A stretch of 64,000 nucleotides of DNA from Bacillus sp. J37 (GCF_000518865.1 NZ_JAEK01000010.1:1-64000), one strand, 5' to 3'; shown: positions 49,260-59,249, counted from the first letter of the stretch. Numbers and translations: made by a program. Notes: generated by a model not told the origin, from the letters alone.

Positions 49260-51056
49260 TTAATGTAATAATTGTGAAAGCTCATCTACCAATTCTGTAA
49301 ACTTTCTAAGTGAATTTTCAATAGGCTCTGATGATCTTAAGTCTACACCAGTTTTCTTTAACAACTCTAAAGGATAATCAGAACTTCCGCTTTTCAGGAA
49401 CTCTAAATAGGATGTTAGTGTTTCTTGATCACCTTCAAGTATTTTTGTGGCAATATGAATCGCAGATGCAAAACCTGTTGCATACTTATACACATAAAAC
49501 GGACGATAGAAATGAGGAATTCTTGACCATCCGTATTTTACCTCTTCATCGAATACAACTTCATCACCATAATACTCTCTAAACAACGATTCATATGTTT
49601 CATTGAATACATCAACATTTAACGGACGGCCTTGTTCAGCTAATTCATGTGTTTTCATTTCAAACTCTGCAAACATAACTTGTGTAAAAAATGTCCCTTT
49701 AAATTGATCAATAAAATGATTGACCAAATGTTTGCGAATCTCTACGTCTGTTTCAGTGTTTAATAAGTAATTGATTAGCAGGACTTCATTTACTGTTGAT
49801 GCTACTTCAGCGACAAAAATGCTATATCTTGCTGTAATTTGAGGCTGATGCAAAGAGCTTAATTTACTATGTACACCATGTCCGCATTCGTGTGCCAATG
49901 TAAACAAGCTATCAAGATCATCCTGATGATTCAAAAGAATGAATGGATGAACTCCGTAAACACCTAAATTATATGCTCCTGAACGTTTACCAGGTGTTTC
50001 CCTTACATCCAGATAACGTGATTGCTTAAATTCCTTTAAGGTGTTGAGATAGTCTTCTCCTAAAGGCGACAGCGCCTTACACATGATCTCATAAGCTTCA
50101 TCAAATGTAATGGTTTGCTTGACACCACTGACCAGTGGAACACTCATATCATATTGCCTTAATTCATCCAGCTTCAATATTTGTTTACGAACTTTTGAAT
50201 ATTGATGCAGGGATGACAGGTTTTCCTTCGTTGACTTTATTAGGTTGACATAGACTTCTTTCGGCACATTATCTCCAAATAACGCTTTTTCCAAGGCAGA
50301 AGGATAATGACGAAGCTTTGACATTGTCATATTGTTCTTGATCGCAGCTGAAAGTGTGGAAGCTATAGAGTTTTTCAACTGAACATATGGCTGGTAATAT
50401 GCTTTATATGCTTCTTTTCGCTTGTTTCGGTCTTCATCTTCAATTAATTTTGCATACATTCCTCTTGTTAGTTCTACCGATTCTCCATCATCAGTTGTAA
50501 TATCACCAAACTTAATATCTGCATTATTCAACATACCAAATGTGTTACTTGGAGCAGAAAGTGCCTCCCCCAGTTTAGAGACAATTTCTTCTTGCTCTTT
50601 ACTTAACACATGTTTTTTATAGCGAAAAGCTTCCCATAAATCTTCTTCAAAGTAATGAAGTTTCTCCTCTGATGTGATGTACTCTTTTAACGTGTCTTCT
50701 TTCAAACTTAAAAGAAACGGCATAAAAAACGAGGTAGCGGCCCCAACCTTAACACTTAGTTGTTTTGCTTGATCTAATAATGATTGTGAACTTGTCTGTC
50801 TTGTATCTTCATCTACTTTTAACATTGCATAAGCATACAATTTATTAAACGTAAATGACAATTCTTCCTTTTGTTTTAAAAAGGAATATAAAGAGGCACC
50901 ATCATGAATGTTGTCATCAAAGGTTTTTAATTCTTCAGCTTTTATGGCTACTGTTTCTAGATCTCTTTCCCAATCTTTTATGTTTGAATAAAGATCTGAC
51001 AAATCCCACTTTTCATGATCTGGGACTTCTTTTCTTGATTTATATGTAGTTGTCAT
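49260..51056 (-). CDS. pepF: Oligoendopeptidase F
   Basis: The 598-residue M3-family metallopeptidase has the zinc motif LAHECGHGVHSKL (HExxH with the first His near residue 388) and the downstream Glu in the IFVAEVASTVNEV helix. It degrades short cytoplasmic peptides. GAAAGGGGAGAGTGAC precedes the ATG. Monocistronic. Confidence 0.94.
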   Translation of the reverse strand: MTTTYKSRKEVPDHEKWDLSDLYSNIKDWERDLETVAIKAEELKTFDDNIHDGASLYSFLKQKEELSFTFNKLYAYAMLKVDEDTRQTSSQSLLDQAKQLSVKVGAATSFFMPFLLSLKEDTLKEYITSEEKLHYFEEDLWEAFRYKKHVLSKEQEEIVSKLGEALSAPSNTFGMLNNADIKFGDITTDDGESVELTRGMYAKLIEDEDRNKRKEAYKAYYQPYVQLKNSIASTLSAAIKNNMTMSKLRHYPSALEKALFGDNVPKEVYVNLIKSTKENLSSLHQYSKVRKQILKLDELRQYDMSVPLVSGVKQTITFDEAYEIMCKALSPLGEDYLNTLKEFKQSRYLDVRETPGKRSGAYNLGVYGVHPFILLNHQDDLDSLFTLAHECGHGVHSKLSSLHQPQITARYSIFVAEVASTVNEVLLINYLLNTETDVEIRKHLVNHFIDQFKGTFFTQVMFAEFEMKTHELAEQGRPLNVDVFNETYESLFREYYGDEVVFDEEVKYGWSRIPHFYRPFYVYKYATGFASAIHIATKILEGDQETLTSYLEFLKSGSSDYPLELLKKTGVDLRSSEPIENSLRKFTELVDELSQLLH

Positions 51057-51247
51057 GTCACTCTCCCCTTTCCTTACGTGTACTCTATCTTTACACTATA
51101 TTCGATAAAATTTCCATTAAGCCTTCTTAAAAAGACTTGTTTTTTTAAAAAGGGAACAGCCGGGAAATCGCTTTCATAAATTGATAGACATTCTTCTCTT
51201 TCGTCATTAAAATAAAGGAGATACCTTCTGAAAGCAGGGATATGTGT

Positions 51248-52612
51248 ATGATGAAAGATTGGAAAAAGATTTTGCTGTTAGCAATACCTTCGATCGCGTC
51301 ATTTGCTTCTATGACGTTGACGGGAACAATCAACCTTATTATGGTTGGGCAATTAGGTGCTCTTGCTATTGCCATTGTCGGGGTTTCCAACATTATTATG
51401 TATAATGCTTGGGCGATTTTCTCAGGTATAGGTCACACCGTCAATTATTTGGTTGCACAAAACTATGGTTCCAATCAGATGAAAAAAGGTGTAGAACGAA
51501 CTTATATCGCATTTTATTTATGTATTATAGCCAGTGTGTTTCTCCTTTTAGTAGGATTTTTGTTTCCAGCTGACATATTTCGGGTGATGGGAAGTTCTGC
51601 TGATATGATTTCTGAAGGAGAAAATTATTTGCAAATCCGCTTTTTTGCCATGATTTTTTCTGTTTTTGTCTTTGTTTTTCATGGTTTTTTACGTGGAATT
51701 GGTGATACGAAAACCCCGATGGTTAGTGCAATTATTGGTAATCTCATTATGATTTTTCTTACATATGGATTAACATACGGCCATCTTGGTATGCCGGATT
51801 TAGGTCTGACAGGTGCTGGAATTGCCTTTTTAACCGGGGAAGTTGTGACATTTGTTATTTGTGCGTATTTTTATTTTGTTAAGTTGCATGCAAAATTCGG
51901 AACACGAACGATTGTTCCTTATAACCGTTTGGAGTCTAAATTGATTTTTAAAGAAAGCTCAAAGCTGGGTTTTCAGGAGTTTTCGATGAGTATGGCTATG
52001 TTTGTGTTTACAGCATTTGTCACCAGATTAGGAACTCATGCTCTTGCAGCAAATGAAGTAGCTCTTAGTGTCATGAGTCTCGGGTTTATGCCGGCCTTTG
52101 CTTTTGGATCTACCGCCACCATTTTAGTCGGTCAAGAAATCGGAAGAGGTGATCCAACGGCCGGTAGAAAAGCAGGTACAAACACCGCTATTTTAGGTTG
52201 TATTTTTCTTCTGATACTTGGTGTAGTACAGTTTTTCCTTTCTGAGCCAATCGCAAGAGTTTATTCGGGAGATCCAATGGTGTATGAACTTGCCGGAAAG
52301 CTCATCATGATTTCCGCCTTTCTTCAATTGTTCGACGGACTGCTGAACTTCTATGCTGGAGGTTTAAGAGGAATCGGTGATACATCATTCTTATTAAAAA
52401 CATCACTTGTGTTAGGGTGGGTATTTTTTATCCCTTTAAGCTATATCCTTACCTTCACCCTTCAATTATCAAGTGTAGGTGCTTGGATTTCGTTGTATTC
52501 ATATTTAGCTTTATTTGGAATTACGGTGATGATTCGTTTTTATCGCACAAACTGGTCAACAATAAAGATAAAAGTTGTTTCTGATGAAGTAAAGCACAGT
52601 ATTAGCTCCTAA
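51248..52612 (+). CDS. MATE-family efflux transporter
   Basis: The protein of about 455 residues has 12 helices in two homologous halves, each opening with the MATE pattern (TINLIMVGQLGALAIAIVG near 25 and the LAANEVALSVMSLGFMP region near 265). It also has FRVMGSSADM and GDTKTPM loops typical of NorM/DinF-like Na+/H+-drug antiporters. ATG 51248 is favoured because AGGG lies 8 nt upstream, although the ATG at 51242 is possible. Substrate unknown. Confidence 0.9.
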   Translation: MMKDWKKILLLAIPSIASFASMTLTGTINLIMVGQLGALAIAIVGVSNIIMYNAWAIFSGIGHTVNYLVAQNYGSNQMKKGVERTYIAFYLCIIASVFLLLVGFLFPADIFRVMGSSADMISEGENYLQIRFFAMIFSVFVFVFHGFLRGIGDTKTPMVSAIIGNLIMIFLTYGLTYGHLGMPDLGLTGAGIAFLTGEVVTFVICAYFYFVKLHAKFGTRTIVPYNRLESKLIFKESSKLGFQEFSMSMAMFVFTAFVTRLGTHALAANEVALSVMSLGFMPAFAFGSTATILVGQEIGRGDPTAGRKAGTNTAILGCIFLLILGVVQFFLSEPIARVYSGDPMVYELAGKLIMISAFLQLFDGLLNFYAGGLRGIGDTSFLLKTSLVLGWVFFIPLSYILTFTLQLSSVGAWISLYSYLALFGITVMIRFYRTNWSTIKIKVVSDEVKHSISS

Positions 52613-52616
52613 TAGA

Positions 52617-52664
52617 AAAAGGTGAATCGGAAATGTGGGTTAAACCATTTCCATTCACCTTTTT
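52617..52664 (+). terminator. Terminator of the MATE gene
   Basis: AAAAAGGTGAAT and ATTCACCTTTTT pair, and GGAAATG with CATTTCC inside the loop extends the stem. Confidence 0.88.
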
Positions 52665-52684
52665 GTTTATTAACGAGCTACTAG

Positions 52685-52864
52685 TTAACTAGATTTTAGC
52701 CATTTAAAAAAACCAACTTTTCCCTGTCCCTCACAGGTTGCACATGCGATAACCCCTTGGCCGTCACATGTAATACACGGTTGGTTACCTACAAGCCTAA
52801 ACCCCTCTCCGGAACAGTCTTTGCAATTGAAATGTTTACTACCATCACAGCTTTTACACTTCAT
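52685..52864 (-). CDS. DnaJ-type zinc-finger small protein (YuiA-like)
   Basis: The 59-residue protein consists of four CxxCxGxG-type repeats (CKSCDGSKHF, CKDCSGEGF, CITCDGQGV and CATCEGQGK), the cysteine-rich fold of DnaJ without its J domain, followed by VGFFKWLKSS. It should bind two zinc ions. The ATG at 52864 follows AGGAGGGCAATCAT; the frame extends upstream but without a site. Similar stand-alone proteins (YuiA) occur in Bacillus, with no known role. Confidence 0.8.
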   Translation of the reverse strand: MKCKSCDGSKHFNCKDCSGEGFRLVGNQPCITCDGQGVIACATCEGQGKVGFFKWLKSS

Positions 52865-53066
52865 ATGATTGCCCTCCTGTTTCAATATTGGAGCTTGATA
52901 AGATATAAATATACAGCTGCAGGGATATGCTTCCACTATTACTTTGTAAGATTTGCTCTCAATTATAATATATTTCAATCATTGAGGGCTTATGATAGTG
53001 TAAGAATACAAAAAGATATCCTTTTTATGACACATATTACAGTTTATCTACAAATCCTGTTACGTT

Positions 53067-53849
53067 TTATTCTCCCTTATAGGAGGGAGTTCGCTTTTCT
53101 TTAAAAGCTTTTAGTCCCTCTTGCCTGTCTTTTGTGGGAATGGTTATTTCATAAGCTTTTCGTTCAAGAGCCAGTCCAGTTAATAAATCAACTTCACTAC
53201 CTTTGTCGATGGCGAATTTTGCTTGTGTTACGGCAATTGGAGCATTTTTCACAATTTTTCCTGCTAAATGAACAGCATCTTTTTCGAGTTCTTCTGCCTT
53301 TGAGACATACTCAACTAAACCAATTTTTAGTGCTTCTTGAGCTGTTACTTTTCTCGCCGTATAAATTAGTTCTTTAGCTCTTCCCTTTCCGACCAACCGT
53401 GGTAATCGCTGGGTCCCTCCAGCTCCGGGAATGATTCCAAGAGATGTTTCTGTTAGCCCAAGATATGCGTGTTCTGACGCAATTCTTATGTCACAAGCTA
53501 AAGCAAGCTCTGTCCCGCCTCCAAGTGCTGCACCATTAATGGCTGCTATGACCGGTTGAGGTAATGACGCAATACGTTCTATCATCTGGCGAATTCCACC
53601 CAGGGTTTGCCTCACCTCTTTTTCATTCATTGAGGCCCGCTCCTTCAAATCAGCTCCGGCACAAAATGCTTTTGTCCCATGTCCAGTTATAATCACACAT
53701 CGTACAGTTGGATCGTTCTTTATTTCAGATACTATGTGATCAAGTTCACTTACCATTTGTATAGATAAGGAATTAGCTGCATTCGGTCGTTTTAGTGTTA
53801 TTTTGGTGATATATTCTTCAATTTTATCGAATGAAGCAGCATGAACCAT
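53067..53849 (-). CDS. yngF: Enoyl-CoA hydratase/isomerase, probable 3-methylglutaconyl-CoA hydratase
   Basis: The 260-residue crotonase-fold protein has the oxyanion-hole segments GTKAFCAGADLKER and INGAALGGGTELAL, and the catalytic Glu-containing TSLGIIPGAGGTQRLP. It is the last gene of the leucine operon and corresponds to YngF of B. subtilis. It is predicted to hydrate 3-methylglutaconyl-CoA to HMG-CoA. It lies 14 bp after the biotin carboxylase gene. Confidence 0.88.
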   Translation of the reverse strand: MVHAASFDKIEEYITKITLKRPNAANSLSIQMVSELDHIVSEIKNDPTVRCVIITGHGTKAFCAGADLKERASMNEKEVRQTLGGIRQMIERIASLPQPVIAAINGAALGGGTELALACDIRIASEHAYLGLTETSLGIIPGAGGTQRLPRLVGKGRAKELIYTARKVTAQEALKIGLVEYVSKAEELEKDAVHLAGKIVKNAPIAVTQAKFAIDKGSEVDLLTGLALERKAYEITIPTKDRQEGLKAFKEKRTPSYKGE

Positions 53850-53863
53850 TTTATAAAGTCCTC

Positions 53864-55204
53864 CTACTTTTTTATATGTCTATCAATAAAATCTGTCGTT
53901 GTCTCACCTTTACGAAAGGCAGTATGTGTTGTTATATTCCTTAATAACGGGATATTTGTTTTGATTCCTTCTACTATATAGTTGGAAAGCGCAATTTCAA
54001 GCTTTGTAAGGGCCTCTTCTCTACTTTTTCCCTTCACTATAAGCTTGGCAATCATAGGGTCATAATATGGTGATACAATTGACTCTTCATGAACCCCAAG
54101 CTCATGTCTAACCCCTTCCCCTTCAGGAAGACGAAGCTTTGAAATCTTTCCAGGTGAAGGAAAAAATGTGATTGGATCTTCCGCATAAATCCTTAATTCT
54201 ATGGCATGACCGATACACTTTATATCACTTTGATCAAATGGTAATGGTTCTCCTGCTCCAACTCTAAGCTGCTGTTCCACTAAATCAATTCCTGTCGTCT
54301 CCTCTGTCACTGGGTGCTCCACTTGTAATCTTGTGTTCATTTCTAAAAAATAGAAAGTTTCGTTCTCATCAACTAAATACTCAATTGTCCCGGCATTTGT
54401 ATATCCAATCGCCTTTGCAGCTTGAATGGATGCTTCCCCCATTTTTCTTCGGAGACGATCATCAAGAAATGGTGATGGTGCTTCTTCGACTATTTTTTGA
54501 TGTCTTCGTTGTACGGAACATTCCCTTTCTCCTAAGTACACTATATGACCATATGAATCAGCCAAAATCTGAATCTCAATATGTCTGGGCCTTTCAATAT
54601 ATTTTTCAAGATACATCTCTTCATTTCCAAAAAAAGATTTTGCCCGCTTTTGATTTCCCTCAAATGCTCTTATCATGTCCTGATCAGATCTTACAACCTG
54701 CATCCCAATTCCCCCACCACCTGCTGAAGCTTTTAACATAATCGGGTACCCAAGTTTATTCGCAATGGCTACAGCCTCATCTGTATTGTTGATAGAAGTT
54801 TGGATACCCGGTACAATCGGAACTCCGGCACGTTTCATCGTAAGTCGGGCTTCAATTTTACTTCCCATCGAGGAAATGACTTCAGGTGATGGGCCTATAA
54901 ACACAAGTCCCTCCTCTTGACACCTACTAGCAAATTGAGGATTTTCAGATAGGAAGCCATACCCGGGATGGATGGCTTCCACTTTGGAGTGTTTTGCAAT
55001 TTCTATTATTTTATCAATTTTTAAATAACTGTCTGTTACACGGGGACCTCCAACAAGATACGCTTCATCTGCCAATTTAACATGTAGTGCATCTTGATCA
55101 GCTTCTGAAAAAATCGCAACCGTCTTAATGTCCAGCTTTTTACATGTCCTGATGACTCGTACGGCAATTTCTCCTCGGTTGGCGACAAGGATTTTTTTGA
55201 ACAT
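53864..55204 (-). CDS. yngH: Biotin carboxylase subunit of an acyl-CoA (methylcrotonyl-CoA) carboxylase
   Basis: The 446-residue protein has an N-terminal PreATP-grasp domain (KILVANRGEIAVRVIRT), the glycine-rich ATP loop KASAGGGGIGMQVV, and RECSVQRRHQK plus EMNTRLQVEHPVTE, typical of biotin carboxylases. With the BCCP (58874) and carboxyltransferase (56403) it would form methylcrotonyl-CoA carboxylase. It lies between the acyl-CoA dehydrogenase (30 bp gap) and the hydratase. Confidence 0.92.
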   Translation of the reverse strand: MFKKILVANRGEIAVRVIRTCKKLDIKTVAIFSEADQDALHVKLADEAYLVGGPRVTDSYLKIDKIIEIAKHSKVEAIHPGYGFLSENPQFASRCQEEGLVFIGPSPEVISSMGSKIEARLTMKRAGVPIVPGIQTSINNTDEAVAIANKLGYPIMLKASAGGGGIGMQVVRSDQDMIRAFEGNQKRAKSFFGNEEMYLEKYIERPRHIEIQILADSYGHIVYLGERECSVQRRHQKIVEEAPSPFLDDRLRRKMGEASIQAAKAIGYTNAGTIEYLVDENETFYFLEMNTRLQVEHPVTEETTGIDLVEQQLRVGAGEPLPFDQSDIKCIGHAIELRIYAEDPITFFPSPGKISKLRLPEGEGVRHELGVHEESIVSPYYDPMIAKLIVKGKSREEALTKLEIALSNYIVEGIKTNIPLLRNITTHTAFRKGETTTDFIDRHIKK

Positions 55205-55233
55205 ACCATCAGCTCACTTTCACTATCACTTTG

Positions 55234-56373
55234 CTAACAACCTATTTGGCGGGCAATGACCATTCTTTGTACTTCTGAAGTCCCTTCCCCGATTTCTAAT
55301 AATTTGGCATCTCGGAAAAATCTTTCTACTTGATATTCCTTCATATATCCATATCCGCCATGAATTTGAATGGCCTGGTCACAAACTCTCATACACATTT
55401 CAGAAGCAAATAATTTGGCCATGGCAGCTTCCTTTTTAAAGATCTTTCCTTGATCTTTCAACCATGCAGCTTTATATACCATATTTCTTGCAACTTCAAT
55501 ATTCATCGCCATATCGGCAAGCTTAAATTGAATCGCTTGAAATGTTGATAAACTTTTTCCAAACTGTTTCCGCTCTTTCGCATATTGTAGTGACTTATCA
55601 TAAGCACCTTGCGCAATACCAACGGCCATCGCTGCAATTCCAATTCTTCCGCCATCAAGTGTAGCTAAAAATTGCTTATAGCCCTTTCCTTCCTCACCAA
55701 GAAGATTTTCCTTTGGAATCGTCACATCTTCTAAAACAAGTTCCGTTGTATTTGATGCATTCAAGCCCAACTTTTCATAATTTGCATTAATGGTAAATCC
55801 AGTTGCATCGGTTGGCACTAAAAAGGCACTTATGCCATTTGTCCCTTTGGATTGTTCTGTCACAGCTGTAACAGCTAAATGTTTAGCGAAGCTTCCATTC
55901 GTAATAAAACATTTGGATCCGGTTAACACCCAGTGATCATCTTTTAATATAGCTTTCGTTTGGGTCCCGCCCGCATCAGAACCCGCATTTGGTTCGGTTA
56001 ATCCAAAAGCCCCTAAATACTCCCCTTTACATAAAGGTGTAAGAAACATTTCTTTTTGCTTTTCCGTCCCAAATAAGTAAATTGGTGCTGCTCCTAACGA
56101 AATATGTGCAGAATATGTAATGCCTGTAGAACCACAAACCCTGCTCAATTCTTCAACAACAATCGCAAAACAAGTTGTATCTGCATCAGCTCCTCCGTAC
56201 TTCTCTGGAAAAGGCAGCCCCAGCATACCAAGTTCAGCTAATTTTGCAAATACATCTGTTGGAAATGTACCCGTTTTATCTCTTTCATTTGCACCCGGTG
56301 CAACTTCAGCATCAGCAAAATCACGTATGACCTTTCGAATCATGTCTTGTTCCTTTGTTAATTGAAAGTCCAT
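55234..56373 (-). CDS. yngJ: Acyl-CoA dehydrogenase, probable isovaleryl-CoA dehydrogenase
   Basis: The 379-residue flavoenzyme has the ACAD signatures AFGLTEPNAGSDAGG and the C-terminal QIHGGYGYMKEYQVERFFRD and EIGEGTSEVQ with the Glu in the place of the usual catalytic base. The operon context points to isovaleryl-CoA to 3-methylcrotonyl-CoA oxidation (YngJ-like). AAAGGG lies 9 nt before the ATG. It is followed by the biotin carboxylase gene. Confidence 0.9.
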   Translation of the reverse strand: MDFQLTKEQDMIRKVIRDFADAEVAPGANERDKTGTFPTDVFAKLAELGMLGLPFPEKYGGADADTTCFAIVVEELSRVCGSTGITYSAHISLGAAPIYLFGTEKQKEMFLTPLCKGEYLGAFGLTEPNAGSDAGGTQTKAILKDDHWVLTGSKCFITNGSFAKHLAVTAVTEQSKGTNGISAFLVPTDATGFTINANYEKLGLNASNTTELVLEDVTIPKENLLGEEGKGYKQFLATLDGGRIGIAAMAVGIAQGAYDKSLQYAKERKQFGKSLSTFQAIQFKLADMAMNIEVARNMVYKAAWLKDQGKIFKKEAAMAKLFASEMCMRVCDQAIQIHGGYGYMKEYQVERFFRDAKLLEIGEGTSEVQRMVIARQIGC

Positions 56374-56402
56374 CCTCTCAAACCCTTTCTTTACAGATGT
56401 TT

Positions 56403-57932
56403 TTATACAGGGTGAACAGGGTGTTTTTTTTCAGAAAAGATTACGTACTTGGACATATACGCTTGGAACCGGACTTCTAATTCATTTCGTAAAGAGTTTG
56501 CGGGAATGACCCCATCGATAATCATTTCAGATGCTAACCGGTATATATCAATATCTTCCCGATATTCTTCACGCATTTGTTGAATAAAACGCGGACGCTC
56601 TTCAGCTGGAAGCTCTGCAATTTTATTTGCATAAACTGCATTCACAGCTGCTTCCGGACCCATAACGGCAATTGATGCACTTGGCAAAGCCAAGCAACAA
56701 TCCGGCTCAAAAGCTGGACCTGCCATTGCATATAAGCCTGCGCCATACGCCTTTCTGACAATAATCGATATTTTGGGTACAGTCGCTTCTGCCATGCTTG
56801 AGATCATCTTAGCCCCATGGCGGATAATACCAGCCCGTTCGACTTTTGTCCCTATCATAAAACCCGGAATGTCTGCTAAAAACAGCAAAGGAATATGGAA
56901 TGCATCACATAATGAAATGAACTTCGCTGCTTTATCGGCTGAATCGTGAAATAGGACCCCACCTTTGACTCGCGGCTGATTTGCGATAATCCCAACAGAT
57001 TGGCCATTTATGCGACTAAGTCCAGTAATAAGCTCTTGGGCAAATAATGATTTGATTTCAAAAAAAGAATATTCATCTACGACTCTCTCAATGAGGTCGT
57101 ACATATTAAAAGGTGCATTTTGATTTTTTGGAATGATTTGTTCGATTGATTGATCAACTACTTTAGGATAAGCAGCTTCGATGATTGGCGGTTTATCTAG
57201 GTAACTTGCAGGAAAATATGAGAGGTATTGTTGTGCGAAAGAGATCGCCTCAGCTTCAGATGTTGCTAAAATATCTCCACATCCTGAGACAGAACAGTGC
57301 ATTCTTGCGCCTCCCATTTCTTCCAGGGAGACTTTCTCACCAATAACCATTTCAGCCATTCGCGGTGACCCCAAATACATGGAAGAGTTTCCATCAACCA
57401 TGATTACGATGTCACAAAAAGCAGGAATATAGGCACCGCCAGCTGCAGAAGGACCGAATAACAAGCATATTTGAGGTACTTTCCCGGAAAGCTTTACTTG
57501 ATTATAAAAAATTCTCCCTGCTCCGCGACGCCCGGGAAACATTTCAATCTGATCTGTAATTCTTGCACCTGCGGAATCGACAAGATAAAGCATTGGAACA
57601 AGCAGCTTTTCTGCTGTTTCTTGAATTCGTATGATTTTTTCGACTGTTTTAGCTCCCCACGATCCTGCTTTGATTGTAGAATCATTCGCCATGACACAAA
57701 CAGTTTGCCCGTTGATTTTTCCGATTCCTGTCACAACGCCATCAGCAGGGAAGTTTTCTTGTTGACAGTTGGCCAATAGACCATCTTCCAGCTCCAAACC
57801 TTCGTCAAGCAATAATTGTAGTCGTTCCCGCACAAATAGTTTTCCCTTATCTTTGTTTTTTTCATGATACTTGCTTGGTCCGCCTTTTTTTATTTGGTGA
57901 ATGCGTTCATGTAATGTATCATCAGTAGACAA
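56403..57932 (-). CDS. yngE: Carboxyltransferase subunit of methylcrotonyl-CoA-type carboxylase
   Basis: The protein of about 509 residues has two crotonase-like halves, with the acyl-CoA site GGAYIPAFCDIVIMV in the first and the carboxybiotin site AGLYAMAGPAFEP in the second. It transfers carboxyl from biotin to methylcrotonyl-CoA. TTG 57932 is preferred as start because AAAGGAGGG lies 7 nt upstream; the ATG at 57959 would put that site inside the gene. It follows the HMG-CoA lyase gene by 30 bp. Confidence 0.9.
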   Translation of the reverse strand: MSTDDTLHERIHQIKKGGPSKYHEKNKDKGKLFVRERLQLLLDEGLELEDGLLANCQQENFPADGVVTGIGKINGQTVCVMANDSTIKAGSWGAKTVEKIIRIQETAEKLLVPMLYLVDSAGARITDQIEMFPGRRGAGRIFYNQVKLSGKVPQICLLFGPSAAGGAYIPAFCDIVIMVDGNSSMYLGSPRMAEMVIGEKVSLEEMGGARMHCSVSGCGDILATSEAEAISFAQQYLSYFPASYLDKPPIIEAAYPKVVDQSIEQIIPKNQNAPFNMYDLIERVVDEYSFFEIKSLFAQELITGLSRINGQSVGIIANQPRVKGGVLFHDSADKAAKFISLCDAFHIPLLFLADIPGFMIGTKVERAGIIRHGAKMISSMAEATVPKISIIVRKAYGAGLYAMAGPAFEPDCCLALPSASIAVMGPEAAVNAVYANKIAELPAEERPRFIQQMREEYREDIDIYRLASEMIIDGVIPANSLRNELEVRFQAYMSKYVIFSEKKHPVHPV

Positions 57933-57962
57933 TGACCATCCCTCCTTTAATGTCCTCAATTT

Positions 57963-58859
57963 TCATTTTGATTGAACTAGTAAACTATGACTTGATAATG
58001 ACCTGCCGATTCTTTCTTGGATATAAACGGCGGCTTTGTGGAGTTCTTTTAAGTCAACTCCTGTATGAATATCCATCTTATGGAGCATATATAAAAGGTC
58101 GTCTGTAGCAACATTTCCCGATGCACCTGGGGCATACGGGCAACCGCCAAGCCCACCTAAAGAACTATCAAAAATGGTGATCCCCGCTTCTAGGGAAGCG
58201 GTTACATTCGCTAGCGCTGTTCCTCTTGTATTATGAAAATGCATAGCAAATTGCTCAGCAGAAAAACTCTTAAGTAATAGAGTCAATAAGTCATCCACCT
58301 GTTTTGGTGTTGCTACACCGATTGTGTCACCTAATGAAAGTTCATTGACACCCATATCAAATAACTCATCACACAGTTTCAGGACATCCCTATAAGATAT
58401 ATCTCCCTCATATGGACAACCAAATACAGTTGAAAGATACCCACGAACAGATTTTCCTGAACATTTCGCATCATCAATGACAGATTTCAAAATTGGCAAA
58501 GTGTCATGAATTGACTTATTGATATTTTTCCTATTATGAGTCTCACTTACAGAAAGAAAAACAGACACTTCATCAATGTTTGATTCTATTGCCTTTTCCA
58601 GTCCCTTTTGATTTGGTACCAGTGCTGCATATGTGACACCTTTTTCTCGCGTTATATTTTTGGCAACCTGTTCTGAATCTGCTAAGGCTGGTATCCACTC
58701 AGGATGAACAAATGAGGTCACTTCAATATACGATAAACCTGTACGAGACAAATGATCAATCCACTTTACTTTATCTTTTGTGGATATAAATGTTTTTTCA
58801 TTTTGTAATCCATCACGCGGCCCAACCTCTTTAATTGTCACAGTTTGCGGCCATTTCAA
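57963..58859 (-). CDS. yngG: Hydroxymethylglutaryl-CoA lyase
   Basis: The 298-residue TIM-barrel lyase has the HMG-CoA lyase signature VGPRDGLQNE near the start, FHNTRGTALANV with metal ligands, and the GLGGCPYAPGASGN loop with the catalytic Cys. It cleaves HMG-CoA to acetyl-CoA and acetoacetate, the last step of leucine breakdown. It starts at TTG 58859, 7 nt after AAGGAGG. It is second in the operon, after the biotin carrier. Confidence 0.93.
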   Translation of the reverse strand: MKWPQTVTIKEVGPRDGLQNEKTFISTKDKVKWIDHLSRTGLSYIEVTSFVHPEWIPALADSEQVAKNITREKGVTYAALVPNQKGLEKAIESNIDEVSVFLSVSETHNRKNINKSIHDTLPILKSVIDDAKCSGKSVRGYLSTVFGCPYEGDISYRDVLKLCDELFDMGVNELSLGDTIGVATPKQVDDLLTLLLKSFSAEQFAMHFHNTRGTALANVTASLEAGITIFDSSLGGLGGCPYAPGASGNVATDDLLYMLHKMDIHTGVDLKELHKAAVYIQERIGRSLSSHSLLVQSK

Positions 58860-58873
58860 AGCTTTTCCTCCTT

Positions 58874-59089
58874 CTAGTCAATTTCAATTAAATTGTCTCC
58901 TTCATTCACAAAATCTCCTTCATTGAATAGAATCTTTTTGACACAACCTTTTGTATCTGCTGTAATTGGAATCTCCATCTTCATTGATTCCAGGATGACA
59001 ACTTCTTGACCAGCCTCTACTTTATCATCAGTATTCACAAGAATCTTCCATATACTTCCTGCCATATTTGCTTGTATATAATAGCCCAT
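58874..59089 (-). CDS. yngHB: Biotin carboxyl carrier protein of the leucine operon
   Basis: The 71-residue stand-alone biotinyl domain starts MGYYIQANMAGSIWKI, with VILESMKMEIPI in which Lys37 is the biotin attachment site. It carries carboxyl between the biotin carboxylase and carboxyltransferase. GAGGGGGG precedes the ATG. It is the first gene of the operon (14 bp before the lyase start). Confidence 0.92.
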   Translation of the reverse strand: MGYYIQANMAGSIWKILVNTDDKVEAGQEVVILESMKMEIPITADTKGCVKKILFNEGDFVNEGDNLIEID

Positions 59090-59159
59090 GATTTCCCCCC
59101 TCACTTACTTAAAACTAAACATTTATTGCTTATTACTATCTTATTCGGGGAACTGCTCG

Positions 59160-59195
59160 TTATAATCGAAATATAGTATTTTGATTATTTAGATA
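59160..59195. other. Single degenerate copy of the 20-bp phased repeat unit
   Basis: AATCG at 59164 and TGATT at 59182 lie in ATAATCGAAATATAGTATTT and TTGATTATTTAGAT, which resemble units of arrays A and B. The site is about 75-105 bp upstream of the leucine operon start. Confidence 0.35.
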
Positions 59196-59218
59196 AATGG
59201 ATTTGTAGAAATAATAAA

Positions 59219-59249
59219 GAAAACTCGCCAAGTGGCGAGTTTTCTTTAT
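59219..59249 (-). terminator. Terminator after the zinc-ribbon gene
   Basis: GAAAACTCGCCA and TGGCGAGTTTTC form a 12-bp stem around one to three bases, flanked by A/T runs. It is close to the 59246 stop. Confidence 0.85.

Noticed and set aside
51060-51240. Riboswitch-like GGGAACAGCCGGGAAA sequence before the MATE gene
   Set aside because: It does not fit guanidine, preQ1, Na+ or other known aptamers; short GC-containing patches only.
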